Assembly (NCBI RefSeq): GCF_003651245.1
Contig: NZ_RAPE01000001.1
Span: 1,302,001-1,366,000 of the forward strand
DNA from: Roseovarius spongiae
Lineage (GTDB): Bacteria; Pseudomonadota; Alphaproteobacteria; Rhodobacterales; Rhodobacteraceae
Reading direction: 5' to 3'
DNA: 64,000 bases
Numbering within the stretch: position 1 is the stretch's first letter; every line of letters starts with the position of its first letter. Position numbers and translations under genes: made by a program. Below the pieces are notes generated by a model. The model was given only the letters and a program-made list of their open reading frames with translations, was not told the origin of the DNA and did not search any database. This document shows positions 54,693 to 62,809 of this stretch, piece after piece.

Positions 54693-54719
54693 CTGCTTAG
54701 GCTCCAATCGGTGCTGTAT

Positions 54720-54749
54720 TTGGTACGGTTCAGGATTGAAGACAGATCA
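54720..54749 (-). promoter_or_regulatory. candidate sigma-E promoter upstream of DUF2177-tspO
   Basis: On the minus strand TGATCT (54749-54744) and, after 18 bases, TACCAA (54725-54720) lie 28 bases before the ATG at 54692. The spacing and -35 equal those at the rpoE promoter. The -10 is poorly conserved, so this is tentative. Confidence 0.4.
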
Positions 54750-54985
54750 GTCTTGGCCAATGTATTATTACCCGGAAGGAGACATCACGTATCAGATTAA
54801 GGCCTGAGGCTCGGTCGCAATTATGTCTCCGAACCGACACCAGAAGCGAGATGACCAGAGCGAGGAAGACCTGTAGGCCCTGTCTTCAGATCAACCGAAT
54901 GTTGCAGTTTTTTCGACCTGATCGCTACCAGCGGTGGTGTCAGACAGATTCGAACTCGTCTCAGCTCGGACAGTCTGGCTGACCC

Positions 54986-55693
54986 TTATGCCGTGCCGAG
55001 TTGGCGCCACTCGGCGAGAGCAGCGGCGCGGTTTCGCTTGAAATTTTGTCTGCTGTAGAGGCTGCGCTCCGCGTTAAACAGATTGTGGATTGAGGAGTGG
55101 ACGGCGGCGAATTTCTGCAAACTTCGCATGCGCCGGAAGCGGGACATGGCGCGCTCTTTTCGTCGAAACGGCAGGTGTGAGTTTTCTATTGGGTTGTTCA
55201 GCCAGCGCCCTGTCTGCTGCCGATCCGCGTTCCCGATTTCTTTCATCGCCGCGCCGTAGGAGCGCAGGTTGTCGGTGACGATGCGGTCCGGCTTGCCGTA
55301 GCGCTTCATCAATTTCCTGAGGAATTTCAATGCGGCCTTGCGATCGCGACGTTTCGTGACAAAGGCATCAAGAACCTCGCCTTCGTGATCGACAGCGCGC
55401 CACATGTAGTGGGTCTCGCCGTTGATCTTCACGAAAACCTCGTCGAGGTGCCATTGCCAGCTCGAATAGGATCGCATCCGCTGGATCCTGGCTTTGCGGA
55501 TCTCAGAGGCGAACAGCGGGCCAAACCGCATCCACCAAAAACGGACGGACCCATGGCTGACGTCAATGCCGCGCTCGTGCAGGAGGTCTTAAACATTCCG
55601 CAATGAAAGCGGGAAACGCACATACATCATCACCGCAAGGCGGATGATTGCACGGCTCGTTCGAAAATATCGGAAAGGGTTGGGCTTACTCAT
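54986..55693 (-). pseudogene. IS6-family transposase with in-frame ochre codon
   Basis: From ATG 55693 the frame encodes an IS6/IS26-type transposase of 235 residues: NPFRYFRTSRAIIRLAVMMYV, then RFPLSLRNV followed by a TAA at 55589-55591, and on in the same frame DLLHERGIDVSHGSVRFWW. The usual residue at the stop is Glu (GAA or GAG), so one base change explains it. The catalytic DDE triad is intact in the rest (WHLDEVFVK, IVTDNLRSY, ENSHLPFRRKERAM). The gene is broken by one nonsense mutation but otherwise full length. Confidence 0.88.
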
Positions 55694-55749
55694 TCAGGCA
55701 GGGTAGGGGGCGGCAAGGTCGGCCGCAAGCTCATCCCTCTGACACTTCC

Positions 55750-55857
55750 ATCCTCGACGTTGCGGAGCGATAAAGGGAACCTGACGTAGAGCATGACCGC
55801 CAATCTGATGATCTCCCGGCGGGTCTTGAAATACTTGAATGGATCGCTGTTGGCCAT
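55750..55857 (-). pseudogene. N-terminal fragment of a second IS6-family transposase
   Basis: From ATG 55857 the minus strand reads ANSDPFKYFKTRREIIRLAVMLYVRFPLSLRNVED (35 residues after Met), homologous to but not identical with the start of the neighbouring IS6 gene. Homology ends abruptly after VED, after which the frame has no transposase sequence. It is probably the older copy interrupted or trimmed when the other arrived. Confidence 0.8.
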
Positions 55858-56003
55858 GGCGGTAGGGTAGGGCGCATAACAGCCCGCCTCAAGCCAAGGT
55901 TCCTTTGACAGGACCCTTCCTCAAAATCGGTGGCATGGGGTGACCGCCGAAGGTGGACCGGAGCGGCGCACCAACGGTTGCCGGTCCGTTTGCCGCGCGC
56001 GTG

Positions 56004-56738
56004 TCAGAGTGTTCTGACCAGCTTGCCCCAGCCATTCTGCTCGGTGGCGTAGAAATCGCCGATGACGAGCATCGCGCCGATCACCTCGTGATCGGCAAAC
56101 TCGCCAAGCGGATCGGTCGGCAGGCTTGCAAGCTCTACCTTGGCGGTGCCGAGTTTCCGTGTCTTGAGCTGGAAATCGGCCGAGGTGTCGCGCCGGATGA
56201 TACGGCGCGACAGAACCTCGCCGGCCGGCCCCGGCTGGGTGTGCACGTTGAAATGGGGGGCAAGCGGGGGCATGTCGAAACTGTTTTCCGTCGAGAAATC
56301 GGCCGAGATCGACAGAATGGTCGTGCCCTTGCGCAGGATGCTGGCCTCGACCCGGTCGCCATCCACGGTCATGGCGATCTCACCATATTTCTTCGGATAG
56401 CCCCACAGGTCCCGTCCGGCGGCGATGGCCGCGTCGTCATCCTCGTACTCGAACAGATAGGTGGCACCGGTTTCGCCGTCGCAGGTGACCGGGATCACGA
56501 TGCCGGCATCCATGTATTTCGCCTTGTCGCAGTTGAGGAAATCCGAGGCATAGGCCACGAAAGTTTCGCCTGTCGGCTCGAACGGGGTCGGTTCGAGATA
56601 GCGGTGCAGCAGGTCCGGGTCCGTGCGGCAGAGCACCGCAACCGTCGCGTTGTCGGGGCATTCGTAAGGCACGAACGGGTCCGGGATCAGCGGCGCCTGC
56701 ACGGGCATGTTGTTGCCGTTGGTGATGTGGTGGGTCAT
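56004..56738 (-). CDS. acetoacetate-decarboxylase-family protein (ADC, copy 1)
   Basis: The 244-aa protein has the ADC core AGRDLWGYPKKYGEIAM with the Lys pair (116/117) in which the first Lys of the YPKK context forms the Schiff base in clostridial ADC. Upstream NCDKAKYMDAGIVIPVTCDGETGATYLFEYEDDD is also family-like. ADC-like proteins include decarboxylases, hydratase-aldolases and others, so the true reaction is open. It lies 45 bases downstream of the MarR gene on the same strand. A second ADC is encoded at 62810. Confidence 0.88.
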   Translation of the reverse strand: MTHHITNGNNMPVQAPLIPDPFVPYECPDNATVAVLCRTDPDLLHRYLEPTPFEPTGETFVAYASDFLNCDKAKYMDAGIVIPVTCDGETGATYLFEYEDDDAAIAAGRDLWGYPKKYGEIAMTVDGDRVEASILRKGTTILSISADFSTENSFDMPPLAPHFNVHTQPGPAGEVLSRRIIRRDTSADFQLKTRKLGTAKVELASLPTDPLGEFADHEVIGAMLVIGDFYATEQNGWGKLVRTL

Positions 56739-56783
56739 TGAGGTCTCCTTTTTCGGTTTGGGGTCAGGGCGCCGGAAGGTCGC

Positions 56784-57347
56784 TCAGTAGAGGTCGGACC
56801 ACGACTCGTGCGCATTCATCAGCTTAGTCAGAAGCCGGTCGAGCGTGTCCTTCTCACGGTTGGTCAGGCTCGACAGCATTTGCGTTTCCCGGTCGACGAA
56901 CATCCGGCGGGTCTCTTCGTAAAGGTCGTGACCGGCGGGTTTGAGAGAGAGAATATCTACGCGCGCATCGTTGGGGTCATCCCTGACTTCGATTAGGTCG
57001 CGTTCCTGAAGCCGCGATATCGCGCGGCTGACGCTGTTTTTCGGCCGCCCCATCACGAGGCAGATGTCACGCGGGGAGAGCTCTTCGAAATGGGCGAGAC
57101 AGAACAACGTGTTCAGCTCGTCCCGAAGCAGCCGGAACCGTTTCTGAATAACAGCGTAGATCGGGCCGTTGAAGAAGTTGGCGAAGATACTCATTCGATA
57201 GGCATTCTTGGCCACGCCCGGTGAGGACATGAGAGGCACGAGAAGTTCGAGAAAGCGGTCTTCGTTTCCGGCATTGCCGGGCTGCCCGGTTGTCCCGGAT
57301 TTGCTTTTTGAAGCGGTCTGACGTGATGATCGTTTCGTCGCGGCCAT
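56784..57347 (-). CDS. MarR-family transcriptional regulator
   Basis: The 187-aa protein has a winged helix typical of MarR (LFCLAHFEELSPRDICLVMGRPKNSVSRAISRLQERDLIEVRDDPNDARVDILSL). ATG 57347 gives a Lys/Ser-rich flexible N-terminal arm; an earlier in-frame start at 57431 is possible. It stands between the ADC gene and a divergent SDR gene, and an inverted repeat AGTTCC-AAAT-GGAACT in the gap is its likely operator. Confidence 0.88.
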   Translation of the reverse strand: MAATKRSSRQTASKSKSGTTGQPGNAGNEDRFLELLVPLMSSPGVAKNAYRMSIFANFFNGPIYAVIQKRFRLLRDELNTLFCLAHFEELSPRDICLVMGRPKNSVSRAISRLQERDLIEVRDDPNDARVDILSLKPAGHDLYEETRRMFVDRETQMLSSLTNREKDTLDRLLTKLMNAHESWSDLY

Positions 57348-57447
57348 GGCGGGTCCCGTTTTTGAAGCTCCTGCCCCCGGAGTGAAGTTTTCTGGACGGC
57401 TTACGTTATTGGCGTAGGGGCAGATTGACAAATGGATTGCGAGGTTT

Positions 57448-57468
57448 CAAGTTCCAAATGGAACTAAT
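57448..57468. promoter_or_regulatory. operator-like 21-bp sequence, copy 1
   Basis: The inverted repeat AGTTCC-AAAT-GGAACT (57450-57465) sits just before the SDR start and upstream of marR. The 21-bp segment from 57448 differs at only one base from 62549-62569. Such shared sites suggest one regulator, most simply the adjacent MarR protein. Confidence 0.7.
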
Positions 57469-57481
57469 AATGGAGCCTTGA

Positions 57482-58234
57482 ATGAGCCAGTTCGACGCAT
57501 CCGGCCCGGTGCTCGTTACCGGGGCCGCGTCGGACATCGGGCGGGCAGTGGCGGTGAAATTTGCAGCCTGCGGCCACTCGCTGATCCTGTTCGACCGCGA
57601 TGCCGCTGGGCTGGAGCGGACCGCCGACACACTGTGCCGGGACGGCGGCGAGGTGCTGCCGGTTGCCGGGAATGTCACCAGCGAAACCGATGTCGGGGCG
57701 GCCATCCGGCAGAGTGTCGAAACATATGGGTTTCTGTCGTCCATCATCTGTTCGGCGGGCGTCGCGCAATCGGGCGATGTTAGGCAGATGAGCATGGTGG
57801 ACTGGCACCGGATCATCGCGGTCAATCTGACCGGGGTCTTCGTCGCGGCGCGTCTTGGCCTGGACACGCTGGCGGTGCAAGGCGCGGGGAGTTTCGTGGC
57901 CATCGCGTTGCGCGGCTCGCGCGGGTATGCCGCCTATTGCGCATCGAAGCACGGGGTGGTCGGGTTCGTGCGGGCGCTGGCGCTCGACATGGCCGGGCAG
58001 GGGGTGCGCTGCAACGTGGTCTGCCCCTCCTTCGTGGAGACGCCGATGGCGGATGGGTTGCTGAGCGAGGGGGCGCTGGACCGAACCTTCTACGAACAGC
58101 GCAGCCCGATGGGTCGGTTCGCACGACCCGAGGAAATTGCCGAAACGGTTCATTTTCTCTCCTCCCCTTCTGCAAGTTACATCAATGGTGCCGTTCTCAG
58201 TATCGACGGAGGCACGACCTCCGGCACGTTTTAG
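57482..58234 (+). CDS. short-chain dehydrogenase/reductase with atypical catalytic Ser region
   Basis: The 250-aa SDR has TGAASDIG (cofactor), CSAGVAQ (NNAG position), YCASK (YxxxK) and SINGGTT-like ending LSIDGGTTSG. The stretch where the catalytic Ser normally lies reads VAIALRGSRGYAAYCASK, apparently shorter than usual and without Ser at about 13 residues before Tyr. It may be misaligned by a small deletion or the enzyme may be altered. It is divergent from marR and convergent with the Aap transporter operon. Confidence 0.9.
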   Translation: MSQFDASGPVLVTGAASDIGRAVAVKFAACGHSLILFDRDAAGLERTADTLCRDGGEVLPVAGNVTSETDVGAAIRQSVETYGFLSSIICSAGVAQSGDVRQMSMVDWHRIIAVNLTGVFVAARLGLDTLAVQGAGSFVAIALRGSRGYAAYCASKHGVVGFVRALALDMAGQGVRCNVVCPSFVETPMADGLLSEGALDRTFYEQRSPMGRFARPEEIAETVHFLSSPSASYINGAVLSIDGGTTSGTF

Positions 58235-58236
58235 GC

Positions 58237-58977
58237 CTAGCGGTCGAGGATCTTCTCGAGGAAGGCGCGGGTGCGGTCGTGTTTAGGCGCGTCGAAGAAT
58301 TCGGCGGGAGGCGCCTGTTCGACGATCTCGCCGTCGCTCATGAACACGACCCGGTCAGCCACCTGGCGGGCGAAGCCCATTTCGTGGGTGGCACAGAGCA
58401 TCGTCATGCCGCCCTCTGCCAGTTCGCGCATGACTTCCAGGACCTCGTTGATCATTTCCGGGTCGAGCGCCGAGGTCGGTTCGTCGAAGAGCATCACCTC
58501 GGGTTCCATGCAGAGGGCGCGGGCGATGGCCACGCGCTGTTGCTGACCGCCGGAGAGTTCGCCGGGATAGTCGCCGGCTTTTTCGGGGATACGGACCCGT
58601 TCGAGATAGGCCATCGCCTTTTCCTCGGCCTCAGCGCGCGGCGTCTTGCGCACAAGCATCGGTGCCAGCGTCAGGTTTTCGAGCACGGTAAGGTGCGGGA
58701 ATAGGTTGAAATGCTGGAAGACCATGCCGACCTCGCGGCGTATCCTGTCGATATGGGACAGGTCGTCATCGAGCTGCGTGCCGAGCACGTTGATCGTGCC
58801 CCGCTGGTGTTCCTCCAGCCGGTTGATGCACCGGATGAGCGTGGACTTGCCCGAGCCCGAGGGGCCGCAAATGACGATCCGTTCGCCCTTGTCGACCTGC
58901 AGGCCGATGTTCTTGAGGACGTGAAAGTTGCCGAAATACTTGTCCATCGAGCTTATACGGATTGCTGCATCTGCCAT
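58237..58977 (-). CDS. aapP: general L-amino-acid ABC transporter ATPase
   Basis: The 246-aa ATPase has Walker [10 protein letters not shown], signature [15 protein letters not shown], Walker [14 protein letters not shown] and the H-loop CATHEMGFA of polar amino-acid importers. ATG 58977 is supported by homology; the longer frame above it is read-through of the permease gene. It is the last of four aap genes. Confidence 0.93.
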   Translation of the reverse strand: MADAAIRISSMDKYFGNFHVLKNIGLQVDKGERIVICGPSGSGKSTLIRCINRLEEHQRGTINVLGTQLDDDLSHIDRIRREVGMVFQHFNLFPHLTVLENLTLAPMLVRKTPRAEAEEKAMAYLERVRIPEKAGDYPGELSGGQQQRVAIARALCMEPEVMLFDEPTSALDPEMINEVLEVMRELAEGGMTMLCATHEMGFARQVADRVVFMSDGEIVEQAPPAEFFDAPKHDRTRAFLEKILDR

Positions 58978-58991
58978 GGAATGCCGCCTTT

Positions 58992-60080
58992 CTAATGTTG
59001 TCCGACCCGCATCCGGCGCTCGAGATAGGCGCCATAGAGCGAGAGAGAGAAGACAAAAACGAAGTAGATGAGGGCCACGAAGATATAGACCTCGACATAC
59101 GCGAAGGACCATTCGCCGGTGCCGTAGGCGGCGTTGCCCGAGGCCAGCACGTCGAAGAAACCGATGATGACGATCAGCGAGGTTTCTTTGAAGGTGATGA
59201 CGAACTGGTTGATCGTGGTGGGGAGCGCATTGCGGAAAGCCTGTGGCAGGGTGATGCGCGTGACCCTGTGGAAATAGCCCATACCGAGCGCCTTGGCGGC
59301 TTCGTCCTGGCCTGAGGGGATGGCCTGGATGCCGCTGCGGATCACCTCGGCCTGGTAGGCCGCGAAGAAGAGGGCAAAGCCGAAGACGACCCGCCAGATC
59401 TTGTCGCCTTGCAGCCAGCCGGGAAGCACGAAAGGCAGGATCAGGGCCGCGGTGAATAGGATCGTCACGAGCGGCAGGGAACGCACGCCGTCGATGATCA
59501 CCGCCATTGTCCGGGAAATCACCGGCAGGGTGGAGCGGCGCATCATCGCGAAGCAGATCGCCATCGGCATGCCGATGAGGATGCCGGCGGCGAAGAAGAA
59601 CACGGTCAGCGTGAGTCCACCCCATTCGCTGGGCTCGATCACGCTGAGGCCGAAGATGCCGCCGCGCATCAGCAGGTAGAAGGCCGCGAACCCGACGATC
59701 CAGAGAAGGGACAGGCGCAGAACGGTCCAGAAGGCGGGGACGCAGGAGAGGATGGCCGTCACCACGAGAACGACGAGCGCGATGCTTGAGCGCCACTGTT
59801 CCTCGTACGGGAAGAGGCCAAAGATGATGAGGCGCCAGCGGGCCTCGATCACCGCCCAGCAGGCCCCTTCGACCCCGTGGCAGACCGAGGCGTCGCCTTC
59901 GGGCGCCGACCATACCGCGCTGAAGATCGTCCAATCGAGAAGGGGGATGAGGACGTAGGCCGCCACGACAACGCTGGCCACGGTGATCACCACGTCGAGC
60001 GGTGTGCGGAAGAACCGTTTGCGCAGGCGTTTGCCTAGGGCGCGTTGCGGCGGGAGGCTGTCGGCTATGGTCGTCTGCAA
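58992..60080 (-). CDS. aapM: general L-amino-acid ABC transporter permease AapM
   Basis: The 362-aa permease is longer than typical HisM-type proteins (about 230), as AapM is, with an extra N-terminal membrane portion and the HisM-like core ([40 protein letters not shown]). The start appears to be TTG at 60080, four bases after the aapQ stop. No better ATG is visible. Confidence 0.9.
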   Translation of the reverse strand: MQTTIADSLPPQRALGKRLRKRFFRTPLDVVITVASVVVAAYVLIPLLDWTIFSAVWSAPEGDASVCHGVEGACWAVIEARWRLIIFGLFPYEEQWRSSIALVVLVVTAILSCVPAFWTVLRLSLLWIVGFAAFYLLMRGGIFGLSVIEPSEWGGLTLTVFFFAAGILIGMPMAICFAMMRRSTLPVISRTMAVIIDGVRSLPLVTILFTAALILPFVLPGWLQGDKIWRVVFGFALFFAAYQAEVIRSGIQAIPSGQDEAAKALGMGYFHRVTRITLPQAFRNALPTTINQFVITFKETSLIVIIGFFDVLASGNAAYGTGEWSFAYVEVYIFVALIYFVFVFSLSLYGAYLERRMRVGQH

Positions 60081-60084
60081 GGCG

Positions 60085-61251
60085 TCAGCTCCGTGTTTGG
60101 TTGCCCTTCAGCTCGATCGCTTTGTTGATGCGGTTGAGCACGAAGGAGATCGCGTTGTTCATGATCAGGAACGCCATCATCAGGATGCCGATGAGTTCCA
60201 GCGTCTGGCCGCTTTGGGTGATCGAGATAGACACGGTGTAGAAGAGGTCGGAATAGCCCACCGCGATGCCCAGCGTTGTGGCCTTGAAGAGCCAGACATA
60301 CTGGTTAGTCAGCGTCGGCAGGATCGCCCGGATCGCGAGCGGAAGGCGCACGCGGCGGAAGATTTGCCCTTGCGAGAGGCCGAGGGCGCGGCCCGCCTCT
60401 GTCTGGCCCTTGGGGACGGAGTTGAAGCCGGCGCGCAGGATTTCGGAGATGTAGGCGCCGCCATAGAGCGCGATGGCGATGGCCAGCGCCGACAGTTCCG
60501 GCGGGACGGTCAGGCCGCCGCGGAAGTTGAGGCCGCGGAGTTCGGGCAGGGAGAAGAGGCCGCCTTCGAGGCGCCCGGTCGCCATGAGGATCAGTGCACA
60601 GAGTACGGCGGCAGCGAGGACGGTGCGGCGGGCGTTGCGGGTCTTACGGCTGGGCACTGCCCGGACGTCGCGGCGCCGGATGATCATTGCGGCGACGAGC
60701 CCCGCCAGGATGACGCCTACGGCGCCGAGCGCATAGGCGACGCCGACATTCAGGACCGGCAGGAAGATCCCCCGGGATGTCAGGAAGACGTGGGGTACGG
60801 CCTCGAGCGCTTGGCGCGGGGGCGGCAGGTGGGTCATCACCGAGTACCAGAACAGGGCCTGCAGGATGAGTGGCACGTTCCGGAAGATCTCGACATATGT
60901 TCTTGAAATGGCGTTGAGCGAACCGTTCTCGGATAGTCGCATCATGGCGACCATAAGGCCGGTCAGGCTTGCCGCGACGATGCCGATCACTCCCAGAAGG
61001 ATCGTATTGGCCGTGCCCACCAGAAGCAGGCGGCCGTAGGAGGCGTTCGGGTCGTAATCGATGATCGAGAAGCCGATGTTGAAGCCGGTGCTGCGCTCGA
61101 GAAAGCCGAAACCCGAACTCATGCCCTGCTGGGTGATGCTTTCATGGGCGATCATCAGGCCCGAGCCGATCATGCCGATGAGCGCGGCGAGAAAGGCAGC
61201 CTGAAGAAAGGCGCGGACGAACTTTCGGTTGCGTAAGAGGCGTAGGACCAC
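60085..61251 (-). CDS. aapQ: general L-amino-acid ABC transporter permease AapQ
   Basis: The 388-aa permease has the long AapQ form: an N-terminal helix, a periplasmic GFGFLERSTGFNIGFSIIDYDPNASYGRLLLVG segment and the HisM-like loop EILRAGFNSVPKGQTEAGRALGLSQGQIFRRVRLPLA. The start codon is GTG at 61251. The pair AapQ/AapM forms the channel. Confidence 0.92.
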   Translation of the reverse strand: MVLRLLRNRKFVRAFLQAAFLAALIGMIGSGLMIAHESITQQGMSSGFGFLERSTGFNIGFSIIDYDPNASYGRLLLVGTANTILLGVIGIVAASLTGLMVAMMRLSENGSLNAISRTYVEIFRNVPLILQALFWYSVMTHLPPPRQALEAVPHVFLTSRGIFLPVLNVGVAYALGAVGVILAGLVAAMIIRRRDVRAVPSRKTRNARRTVLAAAVLCALILMATGRLEGGLFSLPELRGLNFRGGLTVPPELSALAIAIALYGGAYISEILRAGFNSVPKGQTEAGRALGLSQGQIFRRVRLPLAIRAILPTLTNQYVWLFKATTLGIAVGYSDLFYTVSISITQSGQTLELIGILMMAFLIMNNAISFVLNRINKAIELKGNQTRS

Positions 61252-61296
61252 TGGGGACGCTCCGGTTTAACGGGCGGAATGAGATGGCGAGGGCGT

Positions 61297-61325
61297 GCCG
61301 GGTCGGAGAGCCGTGCCGACCCGGC
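61297..61325 (-). promoter_or_regulatory. intra-operon stem-loop after aapJ
   Basis: Perfect 10-base arms GCCGGGTCGG and CCGACCCGGC around a 9-base loop lie between the aapJ stop and aapQ. This is the fourth binding-protein-linked hairpin in the window. Confidence 0.7.
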
Positions 61326-61344
61326 GCCTGTTCGCTTGGTTGTG

Positions 61345-62382
61345 TCAGTCGATGACGAGCGAGTAGTTGATGCCGCCGTCACGCATCAGCGCATTGGCGC
61401 CGCGATCGAGCTTGTAGACGGTATCCTCGCCGAGATTGGCATCCCAGATTTCGGCGTAGTTGCCGTGACGCTTGATCACGTTGTAGGCCCAGTCGTCCTC
61501 CAGCCCGAGAACCGTGCCGATGCCGGGCGTTTCGCCCAGAAGCTTGGCGATTTGTGGCGAGGGCGGATCGGCTTTCATGTCGTCGACGTTTTCGCTGGTG
61601 ATACCGCGCTCCTCGGCGAAGATCAGGGTGTTGATGACCCAGTTCGCGATGTCGACCCAGTTGTCGTCACCCTGGCGCATGGCGACGCCGAGCGGTTCAG
61701 CCGTGACCGGGCCCGGCACGATGGCGTAGTCATCCGGGTTTTCGGCGGTCTGGGACCGGAACACGGCAAGCTGAAGATCCCAGTCGATGATCGCGTCGCA
61801 GCGGCCGCTCATGAAGGCGGCTTTCATCTCTTCCGTCTTTTCGAAGGGGACCATTTTGACTTCATAGCCCATTGAGGCAGCGTGGGCGACGGCATAGCGC
61901 TCGTAGGTCGTGCCGGCTTCGACGCAGAGCGTGCCGCCATCGAGTTCCGTCGGCGATTGCAGCCCAAGGTCGGCATGGGTCATGTAGTTGACCGAGCCCA
62001 GCATGTAGGGGCGGCTGAATTGCAGGCCGATCTCGGTGTCTCGGCCGAGGGTCCACCCGGTGGCCTTGATCACGAGATCGACATCGCCCGATTGCACGGC
62101 GGGCCAGCGTTGTGCCCAGCTCAGAGGCAGGATGTCGAGATGGCCTTCCTCGGTGCCGAAGATGGCGGTCGCGAATACCTTGCACAGAGTGACGTCGAAG
62201 CCCTTCCAGTTGCCCTGGTCGTCGAGTTCGGCCAGCCCGGGATAGGAACCGTTATGGCCGGTGCAGTTGAGCTTGCCGCGGTCTTTCACGGATTGCAGGG
62301 TGTCGCCATTCTGGGCTTGCGCCGCGGGGGCGCAAAGAGCCGCGGCCATGGCCGCACAGGTCATCAGGTTGAAGAATTTCAT
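61345..62382 (-). CDS. aapJ: general L-amino-acid ABC transporter binding protein
   Basis: The 345-aa periplasmic protein has a signal peptide (KFFNLMTCAAMAAALCAPAAQA) and the AapJ/BztA sequence KGFDVTLCKVFATAIFG, plus PLGVAMRQGDDNWVDIANWVINTLI and GLEDDWAYNVIKRHGNYAEIWDANLG. AapJ proteins bind a range of L-amino acids, but this copy sits in a catabolic locus and may be specialised. GAGAGGTG precedes the ATG. Confidence 0.92.
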   Translation of the reverse strand: MKFFNLMTCAAMAAALCAPAAQAQNGDTLQSVKDRGKLNCTGHNGSYPGLAELDDQGNWKGFDVTLCKVFATAIFGTEEGHLDILPLSWAQRWPAVQSGDVDLVIKATGWTLGRDTEIGLQFSRPYMLGSVNYMTHADLGLQSPTELDGGTLCVEAGTTYERYAVAHAASMGYEVKMVPFEKTEEMKAAFMSGRCDAIIDWDLQLAVFRSQTAENPDDYAIVPGPVTAEPLGVAMRQGDDNWVDIANWVINTLIFAEERGITSENVDDMKADPPSPQIAKLLGETPGIGTVLGLEDDWAYNVIKRHGNYAEIWDANLGEDTVYKLDRGANALMRDGGINYSLVID

Positions 62383-62548
62383 TTCACCTCTCCGGTTGGT
62401 TCAGTTGGGATTTAGGATTTTTATTGGACCGTCGCGATGCTTGCTTTGGCCTTGTGGTCTGGTCGCTTGTTGCGGCCTCGGCATCGGTCTCCTTGGTTTT
62501 CGAATCATGGCCATCGTTGTTGAGCATCACAAAGATGATTTCACAAAT

Positions 62549-62569
62549 CAAGTTCCTAATGGAACTAAT
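62549..62569. promoter_or_regulatory. operator-like 21-bp sequence, copy 2
   Basis: AGTTCC-TAAT-GGAACT (62551-62566) with the same flanks as copy 1 at 57448 (20 of 21 bases identical). Flanking CAAAT and ATTTG nearly extend the symmetry. It is a candidate site of the MarR regulator controlling aapJQMP and the second ADC-SDR pair. Confidence 0.7.
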
Positions 62570-62765
62570 TTGTTATGAGTGATTTCCGGGAATGGGTAGG
62601 TTTTTCCTAGCCTAAATCTTGAGATGATCAGGCAAAAAGGCCCCGGAATTGGCATGAGTTCGTTAAAAATAAATAGGTTTATCAATATCGTGTATAAATG
62701 CACTGGCGATCAGGGGAATTCGGGTTCCGGGTGCGCTAAGGGCGGTTGACAGTCCTCGAAAGTAT

Positions 62766-62783
62766 TGTTCATTTAAATGAACA
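62766..62783. promoter_or_regulatory. perfect 18-bp palindrome upstream of the second ADC gene
   Basis: TGTTCATTTAAATGAACA is fully self-complementary, centred 36 bases before the ATG at 62810. Its GTTC...GAAC ends echo the AGTTCC/GGAACT sites, so it might be a variant operator overlapping the promoter or start site. Confidence 0.65.
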
Positions 62784-62809
62784 GCTGCACGAAATTAAGA
62801 GGATGCGTG

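Larger units (their letters stand above)
62383..62809. other. divergent regulatory region between aapJ and the second ADC gene
   Basis: This 427-base AT-rich gap contains two separately listed palindromes and no coding frame. It is AT-rich near 62540-62700 and has room for promoters in both directions. The distance from the first operator to aapJ is about 170 bases. Confidence 0.6.

Noticed and set aside
54940..54960. tRNA T-arm-like string GAGTTCGAATC on the minus strand
   Set aside because: The flanking bases do not form a five-base T stem, and no acceptor, D or anticodon arm can be built around it.
58978..59934. Upstream extension of the aapP frame
   Set aside because: Sequence above the [16 protein letters not shown] start is a shifted reading of the aapM gene; the ATPase homology begins at 58977.
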